Origin: Paracoccaceae bacterium
GTDB lineage: Bacteria; Pseudomonadota; Alphaproteobacteria; Rhodobacterales; Rhodobacteraceae
Reading direction: 5' to 3'
NCBI GenBank assembly: GCA_028875855.1
Contig: JAGWVA010000007.1
Location: 1 to 64,000, forward strand
DNA length: 64,000 nt
The notes below the pieces were generated by a model, which did not search any database, was not told the DNA's origin, and saw nothing but the letters and a program-made list of their open reading frames with translations. The position numbers and the translations under genes were made by a program. Shown piece by piece: positions 52,760-64,000 of the stretch (position 1 is its first letter; every line of letters starts with the position of its first letter).

Positions 52760-53869
52760 GTGGGTGGTCTGAGCCTTCTTGAGCTGACCTTGAGCCACTT
52801 CCGCTCGCACCGCCGGGCGCAGTTGGGGCTGGATGGGCGGCCGGTGGCGATCTGGGGGCCGAACGGCGCGGGAAAGACCAATATCCTCGAGGCGATCTCG
52901 CTTCTGTCGCCGGGGCGCGGGCTCAGGCGGGCGACGGCGGACGACATCATCCGCAAGCCCGAGGGGCTGGGATGGAAGGTGGCGGCGGTCCTGCAGAGCG
53001 GAGGGCAGGTGCATGAGGTCGAAACTTGGGCCGAGCCGGGCGCGGGGCGACAGGTGCGGATCGACGGCAAGGCCGCGCCGCAGGTGACGCTGGGCCACAT
53101 CGCGCGGATCCTCTGGCTGGTGCCGGCGATGGACCGGCTGTGGATCGAGGGGGCCGAGGGTCGGCGGCGCTTTCTCGACCGCATGGCGATGAGCTTCGAG
53201 CCGGGCCATGCCGACCATGCGCTGGCCTATGAAAAGGCGATGCGGGAGCGCAACCACCTTCTGCGCGAAGAGCGTGGCGATGCCGCCTGGTTCGCCGCGC
53301 TGGAGGCGCGCATGGCCGAGGCCGGGGCCGAGATCATCGCGGCGCGGGAAAGGACTTTGGACCGGATCGGAGCGGCGCAGGGGGACGAGGGCGCCTTTCC
53401 CCGTGCCGATCTTGCCATGCTTGAAGGCGATGATGGGCTTCCGAGACAGGCATCGGGCCTTGCCGCGTTCTGGGCCGACACCCGGCGGCGCGACATGGCG
53501 GCTGGCCGGACGCTGGCCGGGCCGCACCGGGCGGACATGGCGGCGGTCTATTCGGCCAAGGGCGTGCCGGCGGATCGTTGTTCCACCGGCGAGCAGAAGG
53601 CGCTGCTGATCTCGCTCATCCTTGCCAATGCGCGCGCCCTGATCGCCGATATCGGCGCGCCGCCGATCCTTTTGCTGGACGAGGTCGCGGCCCATCTGGA
53701 CGCGGCGCGGCGCGCGGCGCTTTATGACGAGATCTGCGGCCTTGGCGCGCAAGCCTTCATGACCGGCACCGGGGCGGAGCTGTTCGAAGGTCTGCGGGGC
53801 CGGGCGATGGGCCTTGAGGTGACCGAAAGCGGCGGCACCTCTGCCGTGGCGGAAAGGGAGGTTCCATGA
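52760..53869 (+). CDS. recF: DNA replication and repair protein RecF
   Basis: SMC-like ATPase (369 residues) that loads RecA at gaps and helps restart forks. Walker A WGPNGAGKTNILEAISLL near 32, ABC-like signature CSTGEQKALLISLILANAR near 274 and Walker B ILLLDEVAAHLDAARR near 308 are intact. GTG start with AAAGG upstream, the latter contributed by the repeat at 52697-52753. Its stop overlaps the next gene (ATGA 53866-53869). gyrB is separated from recF by two unrelated genes. Confidence 0.95.
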   Translation: MGGLSLLELTLSHFRSHRRAQLGLDGRPVAIWGPNGAGKTNILEAISLLSPGRGLRRATADDIIRKPEGLGWKVAAVLQSGGQVHEVETWAEPGAGRQVRIDGKAAPQVTLGHIARILWLVPAMDRLWIEGAEGRRRFLDRMAMSFEPGHADHALAYEKAMRERNHLLREERGDAAWFAALEARMAEAGAEIIAARERTLDRIGAAQGDEGAFPRADLAMLEGDDGLPRQASGLAAFWADTRRRDMAAGRTLAGPHRADMAAVYSAKGVPADRCSTGEQKALLISLILANARALIADIGAPPILLLDEVAAHLDAARRAALYDEICGLGAQAFMTGTGAELFEGLRGRAMGLEVTESGGTSAVAEREVP

Positions 53870-54290
53870 CCCCGCAACGCGTGACCCTGATTACCCTCGG
53901 GGTGGCCGACCTCGACCGGGCGAAGGCGTTCTATGCCGCGCTTGGCTGGCAGCCGGCGCTAAGCTACGAGGGCGTCGCCTTCTACCAGATGCAGGGCGCG
54001 GCGCTTGCCCTGTTCGGCCTGACCGACCTTGCCGCCGATCAGGGCCGTTCGGCGGGCGAGCTTGGCACGGGGGCGATGACGCTCGCGCAGAACTTCGCGA
54101 CCGAGGCGGAGGTGGATGCCGCCCATGCGCTGGCCCTGGCAGCGGGGGCGACGTCGGTGAAGGTGCCGCAGAAGGCCGAGTGGGGCGGCTATTCCGGCTA
54201 CTACACCGATCCCGACGGTCATGTCTGGGAAGTGGCGAGGAACCCGTTCTGGCCCCTTGCGCCCGACGGCAGCCTGAGCTTGCCCAAGCC

Positions 54291-54294
<4 letters not shown>
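53866..54294 (+). CDS. Glyoxalase/VOC family protein
   Basis: A 142-residue vicinal-oxygen-chelate fold protein with the two beta-alpha-beta-beta-beta modules: VTLITLGVADLDRAKAFYAALGW at the start (split here by Val), then GATSVKVPQKAEWGGYSGYY and TDPDGHVWEVARNP near 120. The usual metal ligands are partly present (His in DGHVWEV, Glu in the following strand), so an enzymatic or resistance role is possible; the substrate is unknown. It overlaps recF upstream and lysE-type gene downstream by ATGA (54291-54294), an unusual insertion in the dnaA-gyrB block. Confidence 0.85.
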
Positions 54295-57409
<3,115 letters not shown>

Positions 57410-57417
57410 GGTATTGT

Positions 57418-57443
57418 AGGGAAGCGCGACCGCGCGCTTCCCT
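57418..57443. terminator. Hairpin between gyrB and the convergent secreted-protein gene
   Basis: AGGGAAGCGCG (57418-57428) pairs perfectly with CGCGCTTCCCT (57433-57443) around ACCG: an 11-bp stem in the 42-bp convergent gap. No T-run, but it is likely a bidirectional transcript end. Confidence 0.65.
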
Positions 57444-57451
57444 CGCCGGCC

Positions 57452-59224
57452 CTACTTGAGCGTCATGTAGAAGAAGTCCCGGTTGTCGGGATAATCCACA
57501 AAGCGCGCCAGCGGGTGGCCGTTCTCCTTCTTGTCCACGACGGCCATGCCGGGCAGAAGATGCTCGATCTTCGTCTTTCCGCTGCTGTGGTCGTAAAGCG
57601 CAAGGTAGGTGTGCTCGAGCGCGTTCATGTCCAGCAGCATGGCGTATCGGCAGCCATAGCCCTCGAAGGTGCGGGCCATCGCAGAGGGCGTCGCGGTCGA
57701 GAAGAAGGCAAAGACGAAGAAGCGCTTGCCGTTGTTTTCCAGCAGGCAGGCCCCGGCGCGCAGGGTGCGCAACGACAGGTTCGCCGCCCCCGACCAGTTG
57801 CCCTTCTCGGAATCGGCCACGTATTCACCGGGAATGCCCGCCCCGCCGTTCGGGTTGCGCTCCAGCAGCGGGACGCCGTTCTGACGGGCAAAGCGCACAT
57901 GCGGCAACAGCGCGTTGTCCGCCTCGGTCCAGGTCCGCATGTGGATCGATCCGTCATCCATCACGAAGATCGTCGAAAGGCCCGGCCAGAGCTTTGACAT
58001 GATGACGCCCTGCTGGATGAAGCCGTAATGGGTCCCGTGGTCCTTGTAGGCGAAGGGCCCCACCTTGAAGGCGCCGTGACGCCGCTTGAAGCCCGCGGTG
58101 AAGGTCGCAACCAGCCGCGGCCGCAGAACCGGGTTCATCATGCCCAGCGGCACCACCGGCGCGGGATTGCTGATGCCGTCCGGGCCCGGCAGAGCCTTGT
58201 TGACGACAGAGGCGGGCGGACGCTCTGACCAGCCAAGGCTGGGGCTGCTCGCGCCCATCGCATAGCCAAGGTTGAAGCGCGACAGGTCGAAGGCCACGAA
58301 ATAATCCATCGACCGGGATTCGATAGTGTCCAGCGGATTGGTCCGCCCGGGCCCGTGCAGGATCGCCGGATCGATCTCTCCCGGCTGCATGGCGCTGGCA
58401 AAGACCCCGTTCACGCCTGCGACGGGATACCATTCGCCCAGAACCATCCGGTGCGGGGTCTTGGTGACAAGGTCGATCCCCAGCCGGCTGAGAACCAGCG
58501 GATGGCGGCTTTGGGCAGGCTGCAAGCCCGCCGCCGCAACCGGGTCCTGTCCCGCGCCGGGGTCCTGCGCCACGGTCTTGTCGGTTTCGGCGAAGGCATC
58601 CTGGAAGAACGTGTTCTTCACGAAGCCCACGATCATGTCGCCGCCGATGATGTTCTTGCGCAGGAAATTCGCCGTCCATTCCAGCCGGGTCCAATGCCCC
58701 TGCGACGGGTTGCGCAGGAACAGGCGCCCGCCGCAGATCGGCGCAAAGGGCTGATGGGATTCGCGCGCGGTGACCAGCGGCCAGGGGTCGCCCTTCCAGG
58801 GCTCGCACCGGAAGGTCTTGCCGTTCTGCGTCAACAGGATCGCAGGTTCGGGTCCCTTTTCCAGAGCCACCGACTGCCCGGCGGGATCGGGGTTCTGCAG
58901 GTGAAAGATCGTGTTCAGGTTCCACGGCCCGATCTGCAGGATGAACCAGGAATTCACGTTCGGATTCAACGAGATAAGCTGCGCATCCTGACCGAAGGGC
59001 AGTTTCGCCGTCTCGGTGGCGCGGAAGGGCTGAAGCTCGATGATGTTCTTCGGCCGTTCCTCGTTATAGGTGGCCATCTGCTGCTGGATCACCTGCGGCG
59101 ACGGCATCGCCATCTGCAGGGCCTGTGTCGCCGCGTGGGCGCCTGCCGAAAGGACAAGACTGCCCATGCAGGCAAGGGCGGCCGAAGCCACCCAGCGGTT
59201 CGGGGATCGTTTTGTCTCAGACAC
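57452..59224 (-). CDS. Secreted protein of unknown function, possible phosphodiester-glycosidase-like C-terminus
   Basis: A 590-residue exported protein not recognised by overall family. GTG start at 59222-59224 with GAAGGA four bases upstream. The N-terminus is basic then hydrophobic (ASAALACMGSLVLSAGAHA, cleaved before ATQAL), a Sec signal peptide. No membrane helix elsewhere. The mature part is rich in aromatic residues and Gly-Pro turns. The last ~190 residues (FVMDDGSIHMRTW, NGVPLLERNPNGG, SLRTLRAGACLLENNGKRFF, GYGCRYAMLLD) recall the NAGPA/DUF2233 phosphodiester glycosidase layout, but the usual DGGGSS is replaced by DMNALEH, so activity is doubtful. Divergent from the AGE epimerase gene by 186 bp. 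A much longer open frame upstream is an artefact. Confidence 0.75.
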   Translation of the reverse strand: MSETKRSPNRWVASAALACMGSLVLSAGAHAATQALQMAMPSPQVIQQQMATYNEERPKNIIELQPFRATETAKLPFGQDAQLISLNPNVNSWFILQIGPWNLNTIFHLQNPDPAGQSVALEKGPEPAILLTQNGKTFRCEPWKGDPWPLVTARESHQPFAPICGGRLFLRNPSQGHWTRLEWTANFLRKNIIGGDMIVGFVKNTFFQDAFAETDKTVAQDPGAGQDPVAAAGLQPAQSRHPLVLSRLGIDLVTKTPHRMVLGEWYPVAGVNGVFASAMQPGEIDPAILHGPGRTNPLDTIESRSMDYFVAFDLSRFNLGYAMGASSPSLGWSERPPASVVNKALPGPDGISNPAPVVPLGMMNPVLRPRLVATFTAGFKRRHGAFKVGPFAYKDHGTHYGFIQQGVIMSKLWPGLSTIFVMDDGSIHMRTWTEADNALLPHVRFARQNGVPLLERNPNGGAGIPGEYVADSEKGNWSGAANLSLRTLRAGACLLENNGKRFFVFAFFSTATPSAMARTFEGYGCRYAMLLDMNALEHTYLALYDHSSGKTKIEHLLPGMAVVDKKENGHPLARFVDYPDNRDFFYMTLK

Positions 59225-59410
59225 TGTCCTTCTTCCACTTTCTGCTCGTGACCGGCCAGACACCCGATCGCCTCGGACACCGAAGGCATACCGCGTTGTC
59301 ACCGACTTCCCAAGGGTCCTATGCGGTCGTGGCTTGCGCTCTGCTGACGGGTCTTGCTCTATATCGAGAACCGGGCGGGAGTTCGCCCGCCATGGATCAC
59401 GGAGCAGAAC

Positions 59411-60676
59411 ATGACGGCCGCCGCAGAACCGATGGACCCCGCACCGACGGGCAAGGACTGGACACAGCGCCCGGCGCACCGCGACTGGCTGATGCAGCAG
59501 GCGGGCGGACTTCTCGGCCTGTTCCAGAGGGCCGCGCTGAACCCGGCGGGCGGGTTCTTCGCGCTTGACGATGGCGGCGCGCCGATCAGGGGCGACGGGC
59601 CCGACGGCCCGATCCGCGGCCTGCACGAGACGACGCGCATGGTCCATTGCTTCGCGCTCGCCTCGCTTCTGGGTCTGCCGGGGTCGGACCGGATGATCGA
59701 CCACGGCATGGCCTATCTTGCCAGGGGCCACCGCGACCCGTCGCAGGGCGGCTGGGTCTGGTCGGTCGATGACGCGGGTCCGGTGGATTCGACGAAACAG
59801 GCCTATGGCCATGCCTTCGTCCTGCTGGCCGGCGCCTCGGCGAAGATGGCCGGCCATCCCGACGCCGACGCCCTGATCGCCGAAGCGACAGAGGTGCTTC
59901 TGACCCGCTTCTGGGACGCCAAGGCCGGCGCCACCACCGAGGAATACAGCGCCGACTGGCAGCCGCTTGGCCCCTACCGCGGCCAGAACTCCAACATGCA
60001 CCTGACCGAGGCGCTGATGGCGGCCTTCGAGGCGACGGGCGAGGCAAGCTACCTCCAGATGGCGGAACGGATCGCGGAGCTGATCATCAACTGCCATGCC
60101 CGCGCCGAAGGCTGGCGCGTCGCGGAACATTTCCACCCCGACTGGACGGTGGACAGGAATTACGAAGGCGACCCGATGTTCCGCCCCGCCGGCACGACCC
60201 CCGGCCATGCGCTCGAATGGAGCCGCCTTCTCGCGCAGCTCTGGGCGCTTGGCGGCCATCGCCACGGCTGGATGATCGAGGCCGCGCGGGCGCTTTTCCT
60301 GCACACCGCGGCGATCGGCTGGGACGGGGCACGCGGCGGCTTCTACTACACGCTCGACTGGTCCGACCGCCCGCTGCGCCGCGACCGGTATTGGTGGCCC
60401 TGCGCCGAAGGCATCGCCGCCGCCGCGGTCCTGCGCCAATCGGGCGGCGACGCGCGCTTCGAAGCCTGGTATCGCCGCATCTGGGACTTCACCGCGCATC
60501 ACCTGATCGACCATGCGCAGGGCGGCTGGTTCCCGGAACTCGACGACGACCTGCGCCCCGTCGCGCGCGTCTTCACCGGCAAGCCCGATCTCTACCACGC
60601 GCTTCAGGCCTGCCTGATCCCGCTGGTGCCGCCCTCGGGAAGCGTCGGCGCCGGCCTTGCGGCGCTGGCGCGGTGA
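59411..60676 (+). CDS. AGE family sugar epimerase/isomerase
   Basis: An (alpha/alpha)6-barrel enzyme of the N-acylglucosamine 2-epimerase superfamily, 421 residues; members act on mannose, glucosamine, cellobiose or sulfoquinovose. Conserved parts: LHETTRMVHCFALASLLG near 73, GGWVWSVDDAGPVDSTKQAY near 113, the helix YRGQNSNMHLTEALMAAFEA near 195, GHALEWSRLLAQLW near 263, YWWPCAEGIAAAAVL near 325 and KPDLYHALQACLIPL near 395; the His residues in these fit the catalytic pair. Start ATG 59411 has GGAG; a 6-bp hairpin (59372-59377/59384-59389) lies just upstream. Sugar specificity unknown. Confidence 0.85.
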   Translation: MTAAAEPMDPAPTGKDWTQRPAHRDWLMQQAGGLLGLFQRAALNPAGGFFALDDGGAPIRGDGPDGPIRGLHETTRMVHCFALASLLGLPGSDRMIDHGMAYLARGHRDPSQGGWVWSVDDAGPVDSTKQAYGHAFVLLAGASAKMAGHPDADALIAEATEVLLTRFWDAKAGATTEEYSADWQPLGPYRGQNSNMHLTEALMAAFEATGEASYLQMAERIAELIINCHARAEGWRVAEHFHPDWTVDRNYEGDPMFRPAGTTPGHALEWSRLLAQLWALGGHRHGWMIEAARALFLHTAAIGWDGARGGFYYTLDWSDRPLRRDRYWWPCAEGIAAAAVLRQSGGDARFEAWYRRIWDFTAHHLIDHAQGGWFPELDDDLRPVARVFTGKPDLYHALQACLIPLVPPSGSVGAGLAALAR

Positions 60677-60698
60677 TCCCCGGATCGCCGCGCCCCTG

Positions 60699-60754
60699 CT
60701 TTCTCTTTGGCTCAAATATCCTCGGGGGGTGCGGGGGGCAGACAGCCCCCCGCG
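60699..60754 (-). repeat. G/C-rich dispersed intergenic repeat, copy 2
   Basis: Lies in the 113-bp convergent gap between the AGE epimerase and the ABC permease. CTTTCTCTTTGG and AAATATCC lead into G6 tracts; GCGGGGGGC (60731-60739) pairs with GCCCCCCGC (60745-60753) as a perfect 9-bp stem. Read on the minus strand it resembles copy 1 at 52697-52753. Confidence 0.6.
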
Positions 60755-60789
60755 TGCCGGTCGGGATTTCCCTGCCGTTTGGGCGTCCG

Positions 60790-61566
60790 TCAGGTCGCCC
60801 TTGCCTGCTCGACCTTGGGCCGCCAGGTGATCAGCCGCTTCTCGACGAAATCGAGCACCACGTCGATCAGCAGAACGAAGGCGGCAAGGATCAGGATGCC
60901 GGCGAACACGCCGGTCGGGTTGAAGTTGCCCTGGGCCTGCGAAATCAGGTAGCCGAGACCGGCCGAGGCGCCCAAGTATTCGCCGATCACGGCGCCGACG
61001 ACGGCAAAGCCGACGGAGGTGCGCAGCGACGACAGGATCCAGCTGGCGGCGGCGGGAATATAGACGTGCCGCAGAAGCTCCTTGCGGCTGGCGCCAAGGA
61101 TGCGGGCATTGGCCAGCACCGCGGGGTTCACCTCGCGGACGCCCTGCACCACGTTGAAGAAGGTGATGAAGAAGACAAGCGTCACCGCAAGGGCCACCTT
61201 CGACCAGATCCCGAGGCCAAGCCACAGCACGAAAAGCGGGGCAAGAACCACGCGGGGAATCGCGTTCAACGTCTTGATGAACGGGTCCAGCACGAAGGCC
61301 GCGCGCGGCGAAAGACCCAGCCAGATGCCCCCGCCGACGCCAAGACCGGTGCCGATGACATAGCCCAGAACGGTTTCCGACAGGGTGGTGAAAAGGTGCT
61401 TGTAGAAGTCCGGCGACACGATCCAGTCGGCGATCTGGATCGCGATGTCGGACGGCTTGGGGAAGAAGAAGGTGTCCAGCCATCCCACCGTGGTGGCAAG
61501 CTGCCAGCCGCCGAAGAAGACGACGACCAGCAGAAGCTGGGCGAGGCGGTCATTTCGCGTAGGCAT
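60790..61566 (-). CDS. ABC transporter permease (NitT/SsuC/TauC type)
   Basis: Inner-membrane subunit, 258 residues with about six helices. The N-terminal hydrophobic segment LLLVVVFFGGWQLATTVGWL, then FFFPKPSDIAIQI near 35 (the permease entrance motif), and the EAA loop ILGASRKELLRHVYIPAAAS near 155. Last gene of the receptor-ATPase-permease set; its start overlaps the ATPase gene by 17 bases. Unlike TauC in this window it has normal length. The PrpF gene upstream suggests a carboxylate or aromatic substrate rather than a sulfonate. Confidence 0.88.
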   Translation of the reverse strand: MPTRNDRLAQLLLVVVFFGGWQLATTVGWLDTFFFPKPSDIAIQIADWIVSPDFYKHLFTTLSETVLGYVIGTGLGVGGGIWLGLSPRAAFVLDPFIKTLNAIPRVVLAPLFVLWLGLGIWSKVALAVTLVFFITFFNVVQGVREVNPAVLANARILGASRKELLRHVYIPAAASWILSSLRTSVGFAVVGAVIGEYLGASAGLGYLISQAQGNFNPTGVFAGILILAAFVLLIDVVLDFVEKRLITWRPKVEQARAT

Positions 61567-62383
61567 GGCTCTTCTCCACTTCGCGTTTCAGCGTCGACCA
61601 GATGTCGCGGTAAAGTTCGGTGAATTCCGGCTCGAGCTTGATCTCGGCCACGTCGCGCGGACGATCCAGCGTCACCTTGAAATCCCCCACCACCGAGCTT
61701 TCGGGGCCGGCGGACAGCACGCAGACGCGATCGGCAAGCGATATGGCTTCTTCAAGGTCATGCGTGATCATCACGACGGCGCGGCGATCCTCCTGCCAGA
61801 GGGCGAGCAGTTCGCTCTGCATCAGGTGGCGGGTGTGGATGTCCAGCGCCGAGAAGGGCTCGTCCATCAGGATCACCTCGGGGCGCGTGATGAGGGCCTG
61901 CGCCATCTGCACGCGCTTGCGCTGGCCGCCCGACAGTTCGTGCGGATACCGCCCCTCCATGCCGCGCAGGCCGACCTTTGCCAGCCAGGCCCGCGCCTGC
62001 GCGCGCCGGTCGTCCACCGGCACCTTGCGGAACGTAAGCCCGATCTCGACATTCTCGAGCGCGGTCTTCCAGGGCATGAGGGCCTCTTGCTGAAAGAGAT
62101 ACCCGATCCTGCGCTGGACACCCGCCACCGGGTCGCCGCCGATGCTGACCGATCCGCCCGACGGCTCCAGAAGCCCCGCGATGGCGTTCAGGATGGTGCT
62201 TTTGCCGCAGCCGGTGGGGCCGACGATGGCGAGAAACTCGCCATCACCGACCCGCAGGTTGACGTCACGCACCGCAACGTAGTCGCCGAAGGCCATCTTA
62301 AGCCCCTCGATCGCCACCTTCGTCTGCGGCGGTGCGACGGGCACGGGCTCCAGCTCCACGCGGGACCTTGGGTTCAGCATCAC
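61550..62383 (-). CDS. ABC transporter ATP-binding protein (NitT/SsuB/TauB type)
   Basis: ATPase of 277 residues: Walker A VGPTGCGKSTILNAI near 55, Q-loop LFQQEALMPWKTALENVEIG near 96, signature LSGGQRKRVQMAQALITRP near 150, Walker B VILMDEPFSALDIHTR near 171 and MITHDLEEAISLAD near 205. An N-terminal Pro/Val-rich extension of about 20 residues precedes the domain. GTG (62383) or the following ATG (62380) may start it; the start overlaps the receptor gene stop at 62380-62382. Confidence 0.9.
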   Translation of the reverse strand: MMLNPRSRVELEPVPVAPPQTKVAIEGLKMAFGDYVAVRDVNLRVGDGEFLAIVGPTGCGKSTILNAIAGLLEPSGGSVSIGGDPVAGVQRRIGYLFQQEALMPWKTALENVEIGLTFRKVPVDDRRAQARAWLAKVGLRGMEGRYPHELSGGQRKRVQMAQALITRPEVILMDEPFSALDIHTRHLMQSELLALWQEDRRAVVMITHDLEEAISLADRVCVLSAGPESSVVGDFKVTLDRPRDVAEIKLEPEFTELYRDIWSTLKREVEKSHAYAK

Positions 62384-63417
62384 TTCGTCTCCGCGAGCTT
62401 CTCGCCCGCCTTCTTGGCGAACGTGTTGGTGTAGGTCTGGGTCAGATCGACGTTATGCGCCTGCACGCTCTGGTTAAAGGCCTTCAGCACCTTGAGCGGC
62501 GTCTCGAGATCCTTGGGATCGAACATGCCGTCGGGCGAAAAGATCCCCTTGGCGTGCGCAACGGCCGCGACATAGGTCGCGTGGTTGCCCGACACGAAGG
62601 ATTTCGGCAGTTGGGCGACGATTTCCGAGGCGTTGTGGGTGTGGATGTAGTGCAGCGCCTTGACCTCTGCGTTCACGACCTTCTGCACGACCTCGGGATG
62701 GGCCTTGATGTAGCTGTCCGTCGCGTAAAGCACCGACGTCGGATATTGCGAGCCGAACACCGAGGTCGCGCCCTCCGGGGTGCGGGCGTCGATCAGGATC
62801 TTCGCCTTGCCGCTGTCCTGCAGGATCGTGGCGGCCGGGTCATAGTTCACCAGCAGATCGATCTGGTGGTGCATCAGGGCCTCCACCGCGGTCTGCCCCG
62901 ACCCCACACCGATGACCGAGACGTCGTTCTTCGTCATCCCGTGCCGGGTCAGGTAATATTGCAGGAAGAAGTCGGACGACGATCCGGGTGAGGTGATGCC
63001 CACCTTCATGCCCTTGATCGTTTCGGGCTTGGCGGGGTCGAACCTGGTGTCATTCAGCCCGGCCAGCACGAGGCCCGAGTTGTTGGCCTGAAGCACGACC
63101 GCCACGATATGCTTGCCCTTGGCCTGCATCTGGATCGTATGGTCGTAGAAGCCGACCGCGATGTCCGTCGATCCGGCGATCAGCGCCTGCAGCGTGGAGG
63201 ACCCGCCCTTCGCAAAGTTCTGGCTGGTGACGTTCAGCCCTTCGTCCTTGAAGTAGCCCAGCCCAAGCGCCAGCGGGAATGGCAGGTTGTTGAGGTTGTA
63301 GGACCCGATGGAGATCCTGACATTCTCGTTCGCCGCATGCGCCGCACCGGCCACGCCAGCCGCAAGGCCCGCGCCAAGGATCGTGGCAAGGATGGTGGTC
63401 GTGAAGACGTTTTTCAT
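62380..63417 (-). CDS. ABC transporter substrate-binding protein (NMT1/SsuA-like)
   Basis: Periplasmic receptor of 345 residues with a Sec signal peptide (GAGLAAGVAGAAHA, cleaved before ANENV). Two-lobe NitT/TauA-like fold: LNNLPFPLALGLGYFKDEGL near 40, FAKGGSSTLQALIAGSTDIA near 65, GMKVGITSPGSSSDFFLQYY near 130 and FGSQYPTSVLYATDSYI near 215. The ligand is unknown; it may be a dicarboxylate or aromatic acid given the PrpF gene 29 bp upstream. Followed directly by the ATPase and permease. Confidence 0.88.
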   Translation of the reverse strand: MKNVFTTTILATILGAGLAAGVAGAAHAANENVRISIGSYNLNNLPFPLALGLGYFKDEGLNVTSQNFAKGGSSTLQALIAGSTDIAVGFYDHTIQMQAKGKHIVAVVLQANNSGLVLAGLNDTRFDPAKPETIKGMKVGITSPGSSSDFFLQYYLTRHGMTKNDVSVIGVGSGQTAVEALMHHQIDLLVNYDPAATILQDSGKAKILIDARTPEGATSVFGSQYPTSVLYATDSYIKAHPEVVQKVVNAEVKALHYIHTHNASEIVAQLPKSFVSGNHATYVAAVAHAKGIFSPDGMFDPKDLETPLKVLKAFNQSVQAHNVDLTQTYTNTFAKKAGEKLAETK

Positions 63418-63446
63418 TTGGTTCCTCCCTAGAAAAATATCGGATG

Positions 63447-64000
63447 TCAGGACGCGCGCAGGTCCTGCCGCTGAAGTCTGGTGATCGCGTAACCTTCGAA
63501 CATGCGCCGCGCCGTGCGGATGATGCCGACGACAGGCTCTTTCTGCCCCGGCCGATGCTCGATGGCGACAGGCATGCGGCCTGACGGGTGTTCAAGCGTC
63601 ACCTGCCGGGCCGCGCGGTCCAACGCCGCCACGGTATGGGCAACGGTGCCTTCGGTGATTGCGGCCGTGGCGATGCCGGCGCCGCCGGTCGTGGCCAGCG
63701 CCGGATGGCAGTCGTGGGGCATGAAATAGCGAACCGTCAGATCCCCGCCGTTGCGCGGAGGGGCGATCAGGACGGGCTTCGGGATGACAAGCGTTTCGGC
63801 ATTGCCGATACCCATCCGCCGCCCCGCCTCGATCCGGGTCCGGTTCAGCCGCGCGATCAGCCCCTGGTTCGCGGACAGCGTCTCGGCGCTTTCGATGCCC
63901 TCGACCCCGAGATCGGTCGCCCGCATCAGGACCATGGGGATCGCACAATCGATGCAGGTCACCTCGATCCCGTCGATCCGGTCGGTGGGCTGGCCCGTCG
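63447..64000 (-). CDS. PrpF family isomerase, possibly 4-oxalomesaconate tautomerase (5' truncated)
   Basis: About 184 C-terminal residues are in the window; the gene runs off the right edge. The visible part contains EVTCIDCAIPMVLMRATDLG, RRMGIGNAETLVIPKPVLI near the middle and AALDRAARQVTLEHPSGRMP then EPVVGIIRTARRMFEG at the end, typical of the PrpF/GalD diaminopimelate-epimerase-like fold. GalD/LigU-type members isomerise 4-oxalomesaconate in gallate or protocatechuate breakdown; PrpF proper acts in the 2-methylcitrate pathway. The downstream transporter hints at uptake of an aromatic or tricarboxylic acid. Which of these applies cannot be decided here. Confidence 0.78.
   Translation of the reverse strand, partial: TGQPTDRIDGIEVTCIDCAIPMVLMRATDLGVEGIESAETLSANQGLIARLNRTRIEAGRRMGIGNAETLVIPKPVLIAPPRNGGDLTVRYFMPHDCHPALATTGGAGIATAAITEGTVAHTVAALDRAARQVTLEHPSGRMPVAIEHRPGQKEPVVGIIRTARRMFEGYAITRLQRQDLRAS

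Noticed and set aside
51599-53752. 717-codon minus-strand frame opposite dnaN and recF
   Set aside because: Spans two well-identified genes and their intergenic repeat on the other strand; Arg/His/Gly-rich shadow translation.
57452-61483. A continuous 1343-codon open frame on the minus strand
   Set aside because: The part beyond 59224 runs antisense through the AGE epimerase gene and the repeat at 60.7 kb and has shadow composition. The real gene starts at the GTG 59224 with a ribosome-binding site and signal peptide.

Overview
This 64 kb window is GC-rich chromosomal DNA of an alphaproteobacterium, most likely family Rhodobacteraceae/Paracoccaceae (Rhodobacter, Paracoccus or Gemmobacter type). 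The basis is the FlbT/FlaF/DUF1217 flagellin module with CtrA-like half-site pairs, the rpsT-dnaA-dnaN-recF-gyrB block, a TauR-controlled taurine pathway with cytoplasmic SoeABC, and very tight gene packing with many ATGA stop/start overlaps. No tRNA, rRNA, insertion sequence, prophage or CRISPR array was seen.

Layout. 0-4.8 kb: NAD salvage (pncB, pncA), the tRNA hydroxylase trhO, and a coupled DedA / ATP-grasp pair. 4.8-13.5 kb: an M20 amidohydrolase, ferrous iron uptake (feoAB), an MddA-type thiol methyltransferase coupled to a lytic transglycosylase, RNase R, a GNAT acetyltransferase and dapE. 14.7-30.2 kb: a taurine dissimilation island. TauABC imports taurine, Tpa transaminates it to sulfoacetaldehyde, Xsc splits this to acetyl phosphate and sulfite, AckA can turn acetyl phosphate into acetate plus ATP, SoeABC oxidises sulfite to sulfate at the quinone pool, and TauE may export sulfite. 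TauR (GntR/aminotransferase fusion) is the local regulator, and CTGGAC direct repeats lie beside tauR and between the divergent tpa and tauA. argC sits inside the island.

30.2-45.1 kb: flagellar genes (motB, flgE, flgK, flgL, flgI; DUF1217, flbT, flaF, flagellin; flgN, flgJ; fliK, flgD), interrupted by an isoprenoid cluster xseB-ispA-dxs. TTAG-N7-TTAA-like sites lie upstream of several transcription units. 45.1-49.6 kb: ubiB-ubiE, mutM, enoyl-CoA hydratase and rpsT with a clear promoter and terminator. 49.6-57.4 kb: a hairpin-rich 0.5 kb gap, then dnaA, dnaN, recF, a glyoxalase-like protein, a LysE exporter, and gyrB with its own promoter whose -10 lies between the arms of a perfect inverted repeat.

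57.4-64 kb: an unrecognised secreted protein divergent from an AGE-family sugar epimerase, then a NitT/SsuA-type ABC transporter operon headed by a PrpF-family isomerase cut off by the window edge. Two related copies of a G/C-rich dispersed repeat lie at 52.7 and 60.7 kb.

No wholly new defence or mobile system is evident. The most interesting leads are the AckA-containing taurine island and its TauR sites, the long insert in TauC, the palindrome series upstream of dnaA, the gyrB promoter palindrome, the DedA/ATP-grasp pair and the secreted protein of unknown function.
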